This document shows, piece by piece, positions 1 to 7,224 of a stretch of DNA of 9,312 bases; the stretch's first letter is position 1, and every line of letters begins with the position of its first letter. A program made the position numbers and the translations under genes. This stretch comes from Parachlamydiales bacterium (GTDB taxonomy: Bacteria; Chlamydiota; Chlamydiia; Chlamydiales; SM23-39): assembly GCA_020058465.1 (NCBI GenBank), contig JAGVDZ010000001.1:1-9312 (forward strand), written 5' to 3'. Below the pieces are notes generated by a model, which worked only from the letters and a program-made list of their open reading frames with translations, was not told where the DNA came from and did not search any database.

Positions 1-262
1 CTCCGCTTGTAATCATCTCAACCCATCTGAGCTGCGCTAATGTACGAGGCATAAAATATTCGTTCTGCCCTGCTACAACTTGAAAAATATGCCTGTACCC
101 GAAGAAATCCTCATTTTGCTGTCTAACTATGGCTGAAAGATGTCTGTTTTCAGCGTCTATATAAGGGACAATCTCAGTTTTATCATCCCAATCGGATTCT
201 CCCTCGTTAATTTCATCGAGGTAAGACCTGCAAAGCTGAATGTGGTCTTGCAAGCTATTCAT
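1..262 (-). CDS. Probable head-tail adaptor (head-completion) protein, N-terminal part
   Basis: This frame opens at ATG 262 and stays open for 87 codons to the window edge, so the C-terminus is missing. Its ATG overlaps the stop of the upstream gene (ATGA, 262-259), a layout typical of translational coupling; a weak GGA lies about ten bases upstream. The start is acidic and helical (DEINEGESDWDD). It is followed by a helix with IDAENRHLSAIVRQQNEDFF, then VVAGQNEYFMPRTLAQLRWVEM. A helical N-terminus followed by 'V-A-G-Q-x-E-Y-x-(L/M)-P' and a residue run ending in a Val-Glu is what I associate with connector/adaptor proteins that bind under the portal (P22 gp4-like or gp6-like role). The position just after the capsid genes fits. 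The reading frame is well supported; the function is inferred from a short motif and position. Confidence 0.6.
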   Translation of the reverse strand, partial: MNSLQDHIQLCRSYLDEINEGESDWDDKTEIVPYIDAENRHLSAIVRQQNEDFFGYRHIFQVVAGQNEYFMPRTLAQLRWVEMITSG

Positions 263-678
263 AAAAACACGTTCCAGCTAGACGTTACACCGTCCATATC
301 GTTTAAAAGTGGCTTCCTGAGCATTTTGGCGGTTTCCATAGCCATATCTTCAAGGTCAGATTCTTTCTTGTCCGCAGCTTGCTTCTCTGCTTTTTCGATT
401 TCTTCTTGAATCTTTCTTTCTTCCCATTTCCATTTTAATTCTTTGAGCCTATCGAGTGCAAAACCGCATGGAAGATATCTAGCGCCGCTCTCTCTATCTC
501 TTAAAGTCATCACCCAGTGCCATTCCGCAGGATTTTCCCACAAAACAATCATCCAACACTTTTCCAAAATATTAAAAACACAATCCAAGCGATTATCTAT
601 GAGCTTCATTTCATTAACAAACTCACTATGCGCCTTCATGCTTGGATGAAATCTTTCAGAAAAAACTTTTAAATTCAT
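259..678 (-). CDS. Conserved head-module hypothetical protein
   Basis: This soluble 139-aa protein has no signal peptide or membrane span. A Trp-rich segment (about residues 40-60, including ENPAEWHWVMTLRDRESGA) is followed by a charged helical region (about 75-110) rich in Lys, Glu and Ala that may form a coiled coil. Proteins with a short Trp-containing domain and a Glu/Lys helix are frequent between coat and adaptor genes in phages, but I know no assigned function. The start is uncertain. ATG 678 lies six bases after the terminator U-tract with no Shine-Dalgarno site. ATG 639 and ATG 609 (residue 24, MKLIDNRLDCVFN) are alternatives, and 609 best matches how I remember relatives beginning. 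The downstream adaptor start overlaps its stop. Confidence 0.75.
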   Translation of the reverse strand: MNLKVFSERFHPSMKAHSEFVNEMKLIDNRLDCVFNILEKCWMIVLWENPAEWHWVMTLRDRESGARYLPCGFALDRLKELKWKWEERKIQEEIEKAEKQAADKKESDLEDMAMETAKMLRKPLLNDMDGVTSSWNVFL

Positions 679-683
679 AATAT

Positions 684-716
684 AAAAAAACCCGATGGCC
701 TCATTGCCATCGGGTT
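684..716 (-). terminator. Intrinsic (rho-independent) terminator after the capsid gene
   Basis: Read on the minus strand, a perfect 11-bp stem AACCCGATGGC / GCCATCGGGTT (716-706 with 699-689) encloses a 6-base loop. Its 3' end runs into seven T residues (690-684, two of them in the stem). It starts 11 bases after the major capsid stop codon. Stem, GC-rich base and U-tract are all present in the minus-strand order. On the plus strand the stem is followed only by TCTATTTTAGG, so the terminator works mainly for the minus strand. Confidence 0.93.
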
Positions 717-727
717 CTATTTTAGGT

Positions 728-1897
728 TTAGGTTACTGCAATCCCGACAAGAGCAGAATGTGCCGCTCTGAAATCGGTTGCAAACTCTGCGTCATAAACG
801 AGAGTGCATTCGTAAGCCTCTTCGCCACCAGAACCAACGATACGGGCAAGGATTGCTCCGTCCTGATCCATCCACTCGACATCACACATGCGATAATGAG
901 CAAGATTTTTAGAGGACAGAAAATACATGCGGGTTTCGCTCGATGAGCGCGGGCAGTGCTTATCAACGACAAGCGCAATGTCGTTTACCATGACAGCACT
1001 AAATCCACCCTTCAAGTTCACGGTGTCTGTGAAACGCTTCTGACCCTGTAGCAATTTGTAGTACTCCCGACGGCCAGCGTAAGAAGTGATAATGTAATCA
1101 ACTTCCCCGCCTTTCTCTTCAGCGGCGTCAATAGCCTGCTCCATGTCCATCTCGTCAAGAGGGGCAGGTGTTCCCGCTGTGCCTATCAGGTTTGCTTTAA
1201 AGAAAGAACCCGCAGAAGTAGTAGGGTCAATATTCTGAATGGTTCCAGAGTTTTTGACAATATCGCCAAGTCCTTGGAGCTCTTGCGCAGTTGCCACCCC
1301 TTGTCGCCGAATCACTTCTGCTCCTGAAGTTGTAATTGTGGCAGTGAAGACAACAACAGTTTCGCTTGTAATCGATGAAACTGTTCGGTCACCGATACCG
1401 TCCACTGTCACAACCATTCCAGGGAATAAATACTGAGTCGAATCAACCGTCTGCGTCGCGGAAGCTGCGCCACCGGCGGCAACCGTTGCAATCACGCCAG
1501 TAGACCCAGTGAATAACTGACGGTTCACGTCATCGGTAAGATCATTCGAAAGCCCCTTCATTTCAGCAGAAACGGCACGAAGGAAAGAGCCTTTATCATT
1601 ACGGGTAGCACGGATCAGCTTTCCGTAAATTTTACCGCGTCCGTAAATGGTTTTGGTCTGAAACTGAGCGTACTTGTACTGCTGTGACCCAGCGGTAGGA
1701 AGCGTGCCGTTATAAGCGCGAGCCCCAACTCCAGAGTTGCGGCCAGACTGTAACGGGATTTTTACATAATCGCCGGAAACCTCTTCAGAGGTTTTCCGAA
1801 CTTTGTTCATGAGGATTGTTTTGTTGTTTAGGTTGCTTCGAATAGGGCCGATAAAGTCATTTTTGAGTACATCAGCCGCAGTGGTTAAATCTGCCAT
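728..1897 (-). CDS. Major capsid protein, HK97-like fold, with inserted beta domain
   Basis: This 389-aa protein should form the icosahedral shell. The N-terminal part (1-110) has the coat pattern of an N-arm, then an extended loop (about 44-75, SGDYVKIPLQSGRN to LPTAGSQQY), then a long helix (about 100-128, NDKGSFLRAVSAEMKG to DVNRQLF). A beta-rich insertion at about 133-198 (PGMVVTVDGIGDRTVSSITS) resembles the accessory domain in many phage coats. The core resumes with ATAQELQGLGDIV and a C-terminal part containing DYIITSYAGRREYY and a final strand near DAEFATDFRAAHSA. There is no pro-domain or obvious cleavage site. The start is secure: AAGGAG (1910-1915) lies 12 bases upstream and overlaps the scaffold stop codon. 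A terminator follows the gene, as expected for a highly expressed last cistron. The assignment rests on family pattern and on position after portal and scaffold. Confidence 0.9.
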   Translation of the reverse strand: MADLTTAADVLKNDFIGPIRSNLNNKTILMNKVRKTSEEVSGDYVKIPLQSGRNSGVGARAYNGTLPTAGSQQYKYAQFQTKTIYGRGKIYGKLIRATRNDKGSFLRAVSAEMKGLSNDLTDDVNRQLFTGSTGVIATVAAGGAASATQTVDSTQYLFPGMVVTVDGIGDRTVSSITSETVVVFTATITTSGAEVIRRQGVATAQELQGLGDIVKNSGTIQNIDPTTSAGSFFKANLIGTAGTPAPLDEMDMEQAIDAAEEKGGEVDYIITSYAGRREYYKLLQGQKRFTDTVNLKGGFSAVMVNDIALVVDKHCPRSSSETRMYFLSSKNLAHYRMCDVEWMDQDGAILARIVGSGGEEAYECTLVYDAEFATDFRAAHSALVGIAVT

Positions 1898-1913
1898 AAC
1901 TTATTTTAACTCC

Positions 1914-2882
1914 TTAAATTCCTAACCTGCCACGTGCGGAACGCTCAGCTTCATCGAATGTCGATGGAAGGGCTGCGCTAAGGGGCCTTGAAGAACCGGA
2001 TGTTCTGCTTGTCTGTGATCCAATCCTTGCCTGTTTCTTTGACGCAAAAAGGTTTGAATATCGATCTTTGATCGACTGCCTCACCTCTCTGGCAATCATA
2101 GAAATTGGCTTGTCTTGATTGATTGCAAGCTCGACAAGGATTTCCTTGTACATCTGCTTTTGAATCTTATCGTTTTTTACATCCTGAATCTGAGCCCTTA
2201 CTTCCGCATCAATAGACTTGGTTAGTTGTTCTTGTTTTTGTTGTTCTTGCCACGCCTGAAAACTCTGCAATCCGCGAGCTAGGCTAGGATCAAGCTGATT
2301 GTAGCCATTCCCTTGACCTTGCACATGCTGCTGCTTCCCTTGATATGAAGACCCGCGACCCATCTCATTAAGAACTCTTGGGTCAACGTCATACCCGATT
2401 GCAGCGAGTGCTCGGATTGCGTGCTGAGGCGTGACATGCTGAAAAAGAAGCGCGGGGTTGCTCACCTCGTTAGAAACAACCTGATTAAACGAGTTTATCG
2501 CTTGCTCAGCTTCTTGACGTATTTGAGCAACTTCCTGACACTTCTTCGTAAACTCCGATTGCATCATGTGACCACGGCTTAAAACGTCGAGATGCTGCGG
2601 CGTTACTTTGTCCCCAACTTTTAGAGAAACCCCGTTTCCGAGATCGAATGGCGGCTCACCAGAATCGACAACATCTGGGATGATAGTGTTTAAGTCTTCG
2701 CCTTCAGAGCCTTCAGAGGGTTCTTGCTCTTCGCTCTTAGCATCATCATCAGCTGTTTGATCTGCATTCTCTTCCGTGTCGTTTTCCGGCTGCGTATCTG
2801 CGTCATTCTCAAATTGGTCCGCGAGCTTATCTATAGGGTCAACTTCTCCGTGGTTGTTTTCTTCTAGTTCATATTTAGGCAT
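1914..2882 (-). CDS. Capsid scaffolding protein
   Basis: This 322-aa protein sits between portal and coat, the standard scaffold position. The first 65 residues are strongly acidic and probably disordered (many Asp/Glu, Gln, Asn). Residues 107-140 are a charged helix (FTKKCQEVAQIRQEAEQAIN). A Gln/Gly-rich linker (178-195) follows, then a second helical, Gln/Lys-rich region (205-278). The C-terminus is basic and Ser/Arg-rich (282-305) and ends in FDEAERSARGRLGI. An acidic, helical, low-complexity protein with a basic tail that contacts coat is the usual scaffold design. It assembles the procapsid and then leaves or is ejected. No Ser protease triad or nested protease domain is visible, so scaffold removal without proteolysis is suggested. 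ATG 2882 has only a weak GGGG about 14 bases upstream; an in-frame stop 14 codons further up excludes an ATG, GTG or TTG extension. Confidence 0.87.
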   Translation of the reverse strand: MPKYELEENNHGEVDPIDKLADQFENDADTQPENDTEENADQTADDDAKSEEQEPSEGSEGEDLNTIIPDVVDSGEPPFDLGNGVSLKVGDKVTPQHLDVLSRGHMMQSEFTKKCQEVAQIRQEAEQAINSFNQVVSNEVSNPALLFQHVTPQHAIRALAAIGYDVDPRVLNEMGRGSSYQGKQQHVQGQGNGYNQLDPSLARGLQSFQAWQEQQKQEQLTKSIDAEVRAQIQDVKNDKIQKQMYKEILVELAINQDKPISMIAREVRQSIKDRYSNLFASKKQARIGSQTSRTSGSSRPLSAALPSTFDEAERSARGRLGI

Positions 2883-2935
2883 ATGCTTTGCGCTTGCCCC
2901 AGTCTTTGCCGTGAGGTGTTCTTTTTAGAGTCTCA

Positions 2936-5119
2936 CTACGCAAAAGGTATTGGTTCTTGCGCCTCCTCTGGTTGTTCATAATCGCCAGTCTCTTCCGATT
3001 CGGGTATTCCATCTAAGGAGTCCATCGGTTGAGGTGTTGGCGGCTCCATTCCGGCGGCTTTCATCGCCACTTCGGGGGCAATCTGCGTTGACGCAGATAT
3101 GCTCACTCGTGGCGGCTCAGGCTGAACGGGTGGAGGCTGTAAAAACTTTTCATGTTCATCCGCTAAGCGGTTCAAAATTGCTTTCTGCTCAGGTGGCCAC
3201 TTCTTCCACTTCGGGCCTTTTCTATACTTGTTATAAACTCGAATATGCTCCTCGTGGTCCTCCCAAGGATTCGCGACAATCCCCATGACAGGTGGAGTCA
3301 TGATCGGCTGGCCATCAGGCCCAATCTGATCGGTAGGCTGGCCCTCTTCTATTGGTTCAAGATCTCCGATCTCTATTCGATCAATATTATCTTTCGCGTT
3401 CTGCTCATCTAGCGCGTTATCCTCAAACATTGTTCGAAGGTGACCAAACTCCAAAGCCTCTAAAACCCTTCGCTTGACGCGCCCGTCGTTTGGATCGCCA
3501 AATAAGCCCATCTGGTAAGCGTTTTGAATCTGTTCCCGCCTGACTTCTCTTGACCACGCTGCGCTTGATTGCAGATCAACGTAAACCGTAAAATTGTCAT
3601 TCAACTTGTCTCTAGAAATCTTGTGTCTCTCTACGCCATTCTCTCCGATAATCTTGACCGTGCGCTCTTCATCTTCCTGCATAAACTCCCGGTATAAACT
3701 GAGAACGTGCTTACCGGCTTTCTTCAAGCAAGAGCGGTACTGAATCATTGTGGGATTGACTCGTGTATCATCGGCATCCTGCAACCTAGCTATTGCCACG
3801 CCACTTTTAACGCCGGTTGGAACGTCGCCCTTCGTGGCTTCAAACTGTCCGCTGATTTCCATGAAAGATTTCGCGAAGAGATCAAACTGGCCCATGACAT
3901 GGTTTGGCATTCCGGTGGGGGTCAAATACTGGGGTGGCTGGCCATTTTGCGCGTCATAATAAAGAACCTCATCTGCCGAATCATCAAAACCGTCACGCTC
4001 TATATCCCCACCCTTTTCCGCAAGCAGCTTAATATTTCCAAAGTTGTCACCGTTCGCTATCACCTGACGCCAAACTCTATTCTCTCCGCTCTGAACGGGC
4101 AGAAGGTTTTCCATCGTTCCTATTCCCCACGGCGACCCAGAAACGGGAATGTCAATCATGTGTGTAAATGGGTAAGGGTTCTCAGGATCGTTTCTCAAGT
4201 GCTTGTAAGGCAGCGGTGATGGCTTCGTGTAGTCTGCGGTAGGGTTGAGCCATATTCCGTTTGAAATGGCTATGTACGCGCCTTCTGGGTATTCAGAGCA
4301 TTGCTTTATGTAAAGCTCTTTCACAATCGCAGTATCCGTTTCTTCTTTCTCATCTGCCCCAAAAGAGTCACCTTGATTGCCAACTAGAGTAAGTAGCTTT
4401 TTCTGATAATGACTTACCTGAGAATTGTCTTTTTCCCCTTTAACTCTTGACCCTTCTTCCCAGTCATCCTTGATCGTGCTCAATGGCTCTTCGTGTACGT
4501 GCATAATCCAGGGTGAGTCTTCCATTCTCGTTTTAGTCCCAAACGCAAAAACCATGTCAAACGGCGGGACTTCGATAAACTTCACGTCACCCTCTTGCAC
4601 CATTTCCCCAGTAAAAGGGTCTTCAATGCTACCCCCCAAATCGTGATCCCATATAATTTTCCAAAAACTGTTACCGGTATCAACCGCCCACCCCAAAAAC
4701 GCCAAACGCTTAAGCTCCATATCTTCGCGCTGGAAAGCATATTTCAGAAGTAGTTCATCATAGCGCGCCATATCCCTTGAATCTTCGTCTTCCGTATCAA
4801 TCGAAACCGTCCAGACTGGGTTTTCACGAGAAAGTTTAGCGACTTTCATCGTGTGAGCACCCAGCATCTTATTTACAATGATCCCATCTTCTTCCCTCTT
4901 TCGCTCAGGCGGTAGAAGCTCACCAGTTGTCAAAGAACGTCTTAAATTCTGATAACCGCGCCGATAAGCAATGTTTATGAACCATTGCCTATGCAACTGC
5001 TGCAAAACGGATTTCTCGCGACGCCTGTAATACTTATCTACAAGAGAGATCCACTTCTGGCCGCTATTTCCGGGCTTTAGACCAGAAACAATATTTTTAG
5101 CTGTCTGAATGACACCCAT
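2936..5119 (-). CDS. Portal protein (large, podovirus-type)
   Basis: At 727 aa this is close to P22 gp1 in size and longer than typical siphovirus portals. It would form the dodecameric DNA channel at one capsid vertex, docking terminase during packaging and the adaptor afterwards. Visible pattern: a helical N-terminus (25-60), a beta-rich wing region (100-335, including FIEVPPFDMVF), then SGSPWGIGTMENLLPVQSGENR (327-347). Next come GVKSGVAIARLQDADDTR (436-453) and a long helix with a C-terminal EDHEEHIRVYNKY (620-632), a His-containing motif I recognise from other portals. The tail (661-727) is Pro/Glu-rich and probably disordered. The gene lies downstream of terminase and upstream of scaffold. 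ATG 5119 has only a weak GAAG nine bases away. One codon before it is the stop of an 11-codon ORF in the same frame, so its translation probably depends on re-initiation. Confidence 0.92.
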   Translation of the reverse strand: MGVIQTAKNIVSGLKPGNSGQKWISLVDKYYRRREKSVLQQLHRQWFINIAYRRGYQNLRRSLTTGELLPPERKREEDGIIVNKMLGAHTMKVAKLSRENPVWTVSIDTEDEDSRDMARYDELLLKYAFQREDMELKRLAFLGWAVDTGNSFWKIIWDHDLGGSIEDPFTGEMVQEGDVKFIEVPPFDMVFAFGTKTRMEDSPWIMHVHEEPLSTIKDDWEEGSRVKGEKDNSQVSHYQKKLLTLVGNQGDSFGADEKEETDTAIVKELYIKQCSEYPEGAYIAISNGIWLNPTADYTKPSPLPYKHLRNDPENPYPFTHMIDIPVSGSPWGIGTMENLLPVQSGENRVWRQVIANGDNFGNIKLLAEKGGDIERDGFDDSADEVLYYDAQNGQPPQYLTPTGMPNHVMGQFDLFAKSFMEISGQFEATKGDVPTGVKSGVAIARLQDADDTRVNPTMIQYRSCLKKAGKHVLSLYREFMQEDEERTVKIIGENGVERHKISRDKLNDNFTVYVDLQSSAAWSREVRREQIQNAYQMGLFGDPNDGRVKRRVLEALEFGHLRTMFEDNALDEQNAKDNIDRIEIGDLEPIEEGQPTDQIGPDGQPIMTPPVMGIVANPWEDHEEHIRVYNKYRKGPKWKKWPPEQKAILNRLADEHEKFLQPPPVQPEPPRVSISASTQIAPEVAMKAAGMEPPTPQPMDSLDGIPESEETGDYEQPEEAQEPIPFA

Positions 5120-5122
5120 ACT

Positions 5123-5158
5123 TTAACACTTCTTTTTTTTGCCTGTTTTCTTTTTCAA
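5123..5158 (-). CDS. Putative 11-codon lysine-rich micro-ORF upstream of portal
   Basis: TTG 5158 opens a frame encoding MKKKTGKKKKC and stops at TAA 5125-5123. Eight bases before the TTG is GGAGG within GGGAGGTGAT, nearly the full anti-Shine-Dalgarno complement and the best ribosome site in the window. The micro-ORF is in the same frame as the portal: after TAA come one codon (AGT) and the portal ATG. Seven of eleven residues are Lys with one terminal Cys. It could be a real tiny basic peptide, or a leader whose translation delivers ribosomes to the weakly primed portal start. Its shortness means that codon statistics cannot decide. The strong, well-spaced ribosome site is the evidence; existence of the peptide is inference. 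Confidence 0.55.
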   Translation of the reverse strand: MKKKTGKKKKC

Positions 5159-5162
5159 TTTA

Positions 5163-5172
5163 ATCACCTCCC
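5163..5172 (-). promoter_or_regulatory. Near-consensus Shine-Dalgarno site serving micro-ORF/portal
   Basis: GGGAGGTGAT matches the 16S rRNA tail complement over nine contiguous bases (GGAGGTGAT). GGAGG is 8 bases from TTG 5158 but about 47 bases from the portal ATG, too far to serve the portal directly. The site overlaps the last codons and TGA stop of the upstream small gene (GGG AGG TGA), so the two are tightly linked. Confidence 0.8.
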
Positions 5173-5448
5173 AAACGCTTCCCAAGTTCCAACTTGATTT
5201 TCATCTGTAACAATCGTCACCTGTGCAGAAGTCTGGGCCGATGTTTTGAGCACAGGAAAAGTCTCATTGATTACGCTTGCGTTAGCTGACACGGCAGAAC
5301 CTTTTGGCTTAAGAGTAAGCCCTTCACAGATACGGAGGCCGGTCTTAATGTCACCCCCAATACCCCCGCCTGAATTGGTATAAGTGCCCCAAGTTTTCTT
5401 TTTATTTCCTTGAAAAGAAGAATCTTCGATTGCTGATGTAAAAGCCAT
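5164..5448 (-). CDS. Small conserved phage head-module protein, possible decoration protein
   Basis: This 94-aa protein is rich in Gly, Ser, Thr and Ala with little charge and no membrane span. It begins MAFTSAIEDSSFQGNKK, then has GTYTNSGGGIGGDIKTGLRIC (21-41), ANASVINETFP (55-65) and a C-terminal VTIVTDENQVGTWEAFG (77-93). Short beta-rich proteins with a 'GTYT..G..GG.I.TGL' block and a closing aromatic 'W..FG' recur near the head genes of many tailed phages. They are usually annotated hypothetical; a surface or decoration role is plausible from composition. It lies between the membrane protein and the micro-ORF/portal. The start is ATG 5448, preceded by a run of eight G. The stop overlaps the ribosome site for the next ORF. 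Confidence 0.75.
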   Translation of the reverse strand: MAFTSAIEDSSFQGNKKKTWGTYTNSGGGIGGDIKTGLRICEGLTLKPKGSAVSANASVINETFPVLKTSAQTSAQVTIVTDENQVGTWEAFGR

Positions 5449-5450
5449 TT

Positions 5451-5458
5451 CCCCCCCC
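5451..5458 (-). promoter_or_regulatory. G8 homopolymer acting as ribosome binding site
   Basis: Eight consecutive G bases sit two bases before ATG 5448. GGGGG at 5458-5454 can pair with the anti-Shine-Dalgarno CCUCC using one G-U pair, at a spacing of 5. It lies between the upstream stop TAA (5463-5461) and the start. The tract could change length by slippage and so alter spacing, but this is not demonstrated. Confidence 0.5.
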
Positions 5459-5460
5459 TG

Positions 5461-5685
5461 TTAAATCCCACCTAAGACTGCATTAACAGTTTCCGGCTGC
5501 CTTGCCGGTCTTTTTGGTTTCCAGTCTTTGGAAGGCGTTTGTGTAATTTTAAATTCTTGATAATCCCGTGACATAAGCCGGTCATTTAATGACGCAATCA
5601 CGATCCATTGCTTATAGATAATGACGCAAAGAATTAAGTAGGTCGATACCGTCAAAACAAGTACCAGTGCTATTTGTAGCGTCAT
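5461..5685 (-). CDS. Small single-span membrane protein
   Basis: This 74-aa protein has one strong hydrophobic segment at about residues 4-26 (ALVLVLTVSTYLILCVIIY). A mostly cytoplasmic-looking tail follows with LNDRLMSRDYQEFKITQTP (33-51) and a Lys/Arg/Pro-rich end. It has no lipobox. Short proteins with one N-terminal span followed by an 'L-x-D-R-L-M-x-x-D-Y-x-E' block occur between terminase and portal genes in other phages; I know no firm function. Lysis genes such as holins or i-spanins are alternatives, but no partner gene is present. No Shine-Dalgarno site precedes ATG 5685 (upstream GATAATCCT), so the start is less certain. It begins 21 bases after the terminase stop. Confidence 0.7.
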   Translation of the reverse strand: MTLQIALVLVLTVSTYLILCVIIYKQWIVIASLNDRLMSRDYQEFKITQTPSKDWKPKRPARQPETVNAVLGGI

Positions 5686-5706
5686 AGGATTATCGACAAT
5701 TTAAAA

Positions 5707-7224
5707 TTAAATCCCAACATTTCGATTCATCCTAGATCGAGCCCGTTTCTTGTCAAGGTACTGTTTTGCTTTTTGAGCCGTCACTTGTTCGTATGGGATT
5801 TCTTTGAAGTTTCTATCTATCTCTTCGATGGTGGGTTGATATTCGGGGACACTGAAGCGGGACATAACGCCATAACGAAGCATGTCATAAGCATCATCGC
5901 CAGCCCAAGGCTTGGGCTCTGTGGCGTCTACTTTCAAGACATCGTTTGGCTTCTTAGGATCATGGAGCATTCGAGGGATGCACTCAATCGTTCGCATGCA
6001 GTTTTCTAAAATGAACAGACGCGGCCCCTTCTTACCGTTTGGCATGTTCTTCCAAGCTAGGCGCTTTCTCAATTCAGACGCGCCTTGCACGCGATCAATC
6101 TTGGCTTTTATTATCCTGATATCAGGAATGCCAAAATCTTCTTCTAAGCTTGAAAACTGTTCTGCGATAGTACGACTCCCGTCCCGTTGAGACGTCCAGC
6201 AATCATGCCCAGCAACAATGTAATCAAGCTTTGAAACATCTGTTATTTCGTGAATGTCTCTGGCTATCTCATCAACGCGCTTTCCGAAGTTTGCCGCTTC
6301 TCGAAGCATAATTAGGTTTCCATCCCCATCAACCGTAAACTCTCCGAAAATGTATGGGTGAAAGAACCCGTGATCATATGCCCCAAATCGCGTCCAGTAA
6401 GGCTGCACCTCATTAAAGAAATATGACGGAAGGATATGCACTTCTCGGTTCCACTCATTGAAAAACTGCCCTGAGAATTTATCCCAGTTCCCGTCTAGCA
6501 TTGCGGCAACAAGGACAGGATCTCCTAGGCCAGCAAGGCGCTCGTTATAGTTTGGATCGTCCTTCAATGCTTCAGGGTTATCCTCCAGCTTGGCAGGAAC
6601 GAACTGGCGCAACATCCCCCCTTCCTTCGAAGGGGCCCTGTGCATCTTCAATGGTGGTGCGCACGTAACAAAAGACTCTTTAACCCACTTGTGACCAACG
6701 CTACCGGGGTTAGATCCCATCTCAATGCGCGGGATCATCCCTTGATACTGTTCAGGGATAGAAAGCCCTACGGCACGAACTCGGCCACGTAGGAAGCGGT
6801 AAATGTACTCTGTGAAGTGAGTGGCTTCGTCGATCATGAGAACGTGGATTTCAGCCCCTCGATACTTTTCAACGTCTGACTCGTACTGACAGTGACAAAG
6901 GGCAATTCGTGAGCCGGTCTTCACCCACACAAACTCGTTCTCTTGCTTGTGATATTTTACAGCACCCGATTCAAGAAGGTTGGACAATAGGAAAAAGAAG
7001 TTCTTTGGGCCTCTGAGGTGATTGTCTTTTAGTTCAGGGGAAGTTCTTCGGAAGAGGTAAACTTGGATACCTGGTATCTGCTCACACCATCTGATTGCGG
7101 ATATACGGAGGAGAAGAGATTTACCCCCACCTGCTGCCCCACCATATAAAAGCTCAGTTGCAGGAGAGTAAAAGGCCCATCGCTGCTTGTCATTCAGCTT
7201 TAGGATAGGGGTTTGGTCCTGCAT
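5707..7224 (-). CDS. terL: Terminase large subunit (packaging ATPase/nuclease)
   Basis: This 505-aa motor protein pumps phage DNA into the procapsid and cuts the concatemer. Counted from ATG 7224, the N-terminal ATPase has Walker A GAAGGGKS (29-36) and Walker B VLMIDE (128-133) with catalytic Glu133. It also has a coupling motif GSNPG (170-174) and LDGNW (243-247). The C-terminal RNase H-like nuclease has Asp284 (AYDHG), Asp341 (AGHDCW) and Asp447 in GDDAYDMLRYG, with neighbouring Asp443/444. All key residues are present, and length is in the usual range of about 450-600 aa. The gene overlaps the small terminase by 35 bases. A TTG three bases upstream (7227) is an alternative start. AAGGTGAT (7240-7233) serves either, 8 bases from ATG or 5 from TTG. 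Confidence 0.97.
   Translation of the reverse strand: MQDQTPILKLNDKQRWAFYSPATELLYGGAAGGGKSLLLRISAIRWCEQIPGIQVYLFRRTSPELKDNHLRGPKNFFFLLSNLLESGAVKYHKQENEFVWVKTGSRIALCHCQYESDVEKYRGAEIHVLMIDEATHFTEYIYRFLRGRVRAVGLSIPEQYQGMIPRIEMGSNPGSVGHKWVKESFVTCAPPLKMHRAPSKEGGMLRQFVPAKLEDNPEALKDDPNYNERLAGLGDPVLVAAMLDGNWDKFSGQFFNEWNREVHILPSYFFNEVQPYWTRFGAYDHGFFHPYIFGEFTVDGDGNLIMLREAANFGKRVDEIARDIHEITDVSKLDYIVAGHDCWTSQRDGSRTIAEQFSSLEEDFGIPDIRIIKAKIDRVQGASELRKRLAWKNMPNGKKGPRLFILENCMRTIECIPRMLHDPKKPNDVLKVDATEPKPWAGDDAYDMLRYGVMSRFSVPEYQPTIEEIDRNFKEIPYEQVTAQKAKQYLDKKRARSRMNRNVGI

Noticed and set aside
140..409. An 89-codon plus-strand frame at the left end
   Set aside because: It is antisense to the adaptor and the 139-aa gene, which overlap by ATGA as coupled genes do. 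It has no recognisable pattern.
676..700. A promoter with TATATT as -10 just after the terminator
   Set aside because: The hexamer 17 bases upstream is GCAATG, not a -35 element, and the AT-rich run is explained by the terminator U-tract.
3707..4219. A 170-codon open frame on the plus strand inside the portal gene
   Set aside because: It lies wholly antisense to the portal, whose protein pattern is clear throughout, and its translation shows no recognisable domain.
5130..5142. Programmed frameshift at the A8-G tract in the micro-ORF
   Set aside because: A -1 shift reaches a stop after about twelve codons and +1 also ends soon, so neither makes a longer recognisable product. The micro-ORF is already in the portal frame.
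5271..5471. A 66-codon minus-strand frame overlapping the 94-aa gene
   Set aside because: It is a shifted frame over the same DNA that also crosses the preceding stop and the G8 run. The 94-aa frame has the conserved phage-like pattern.
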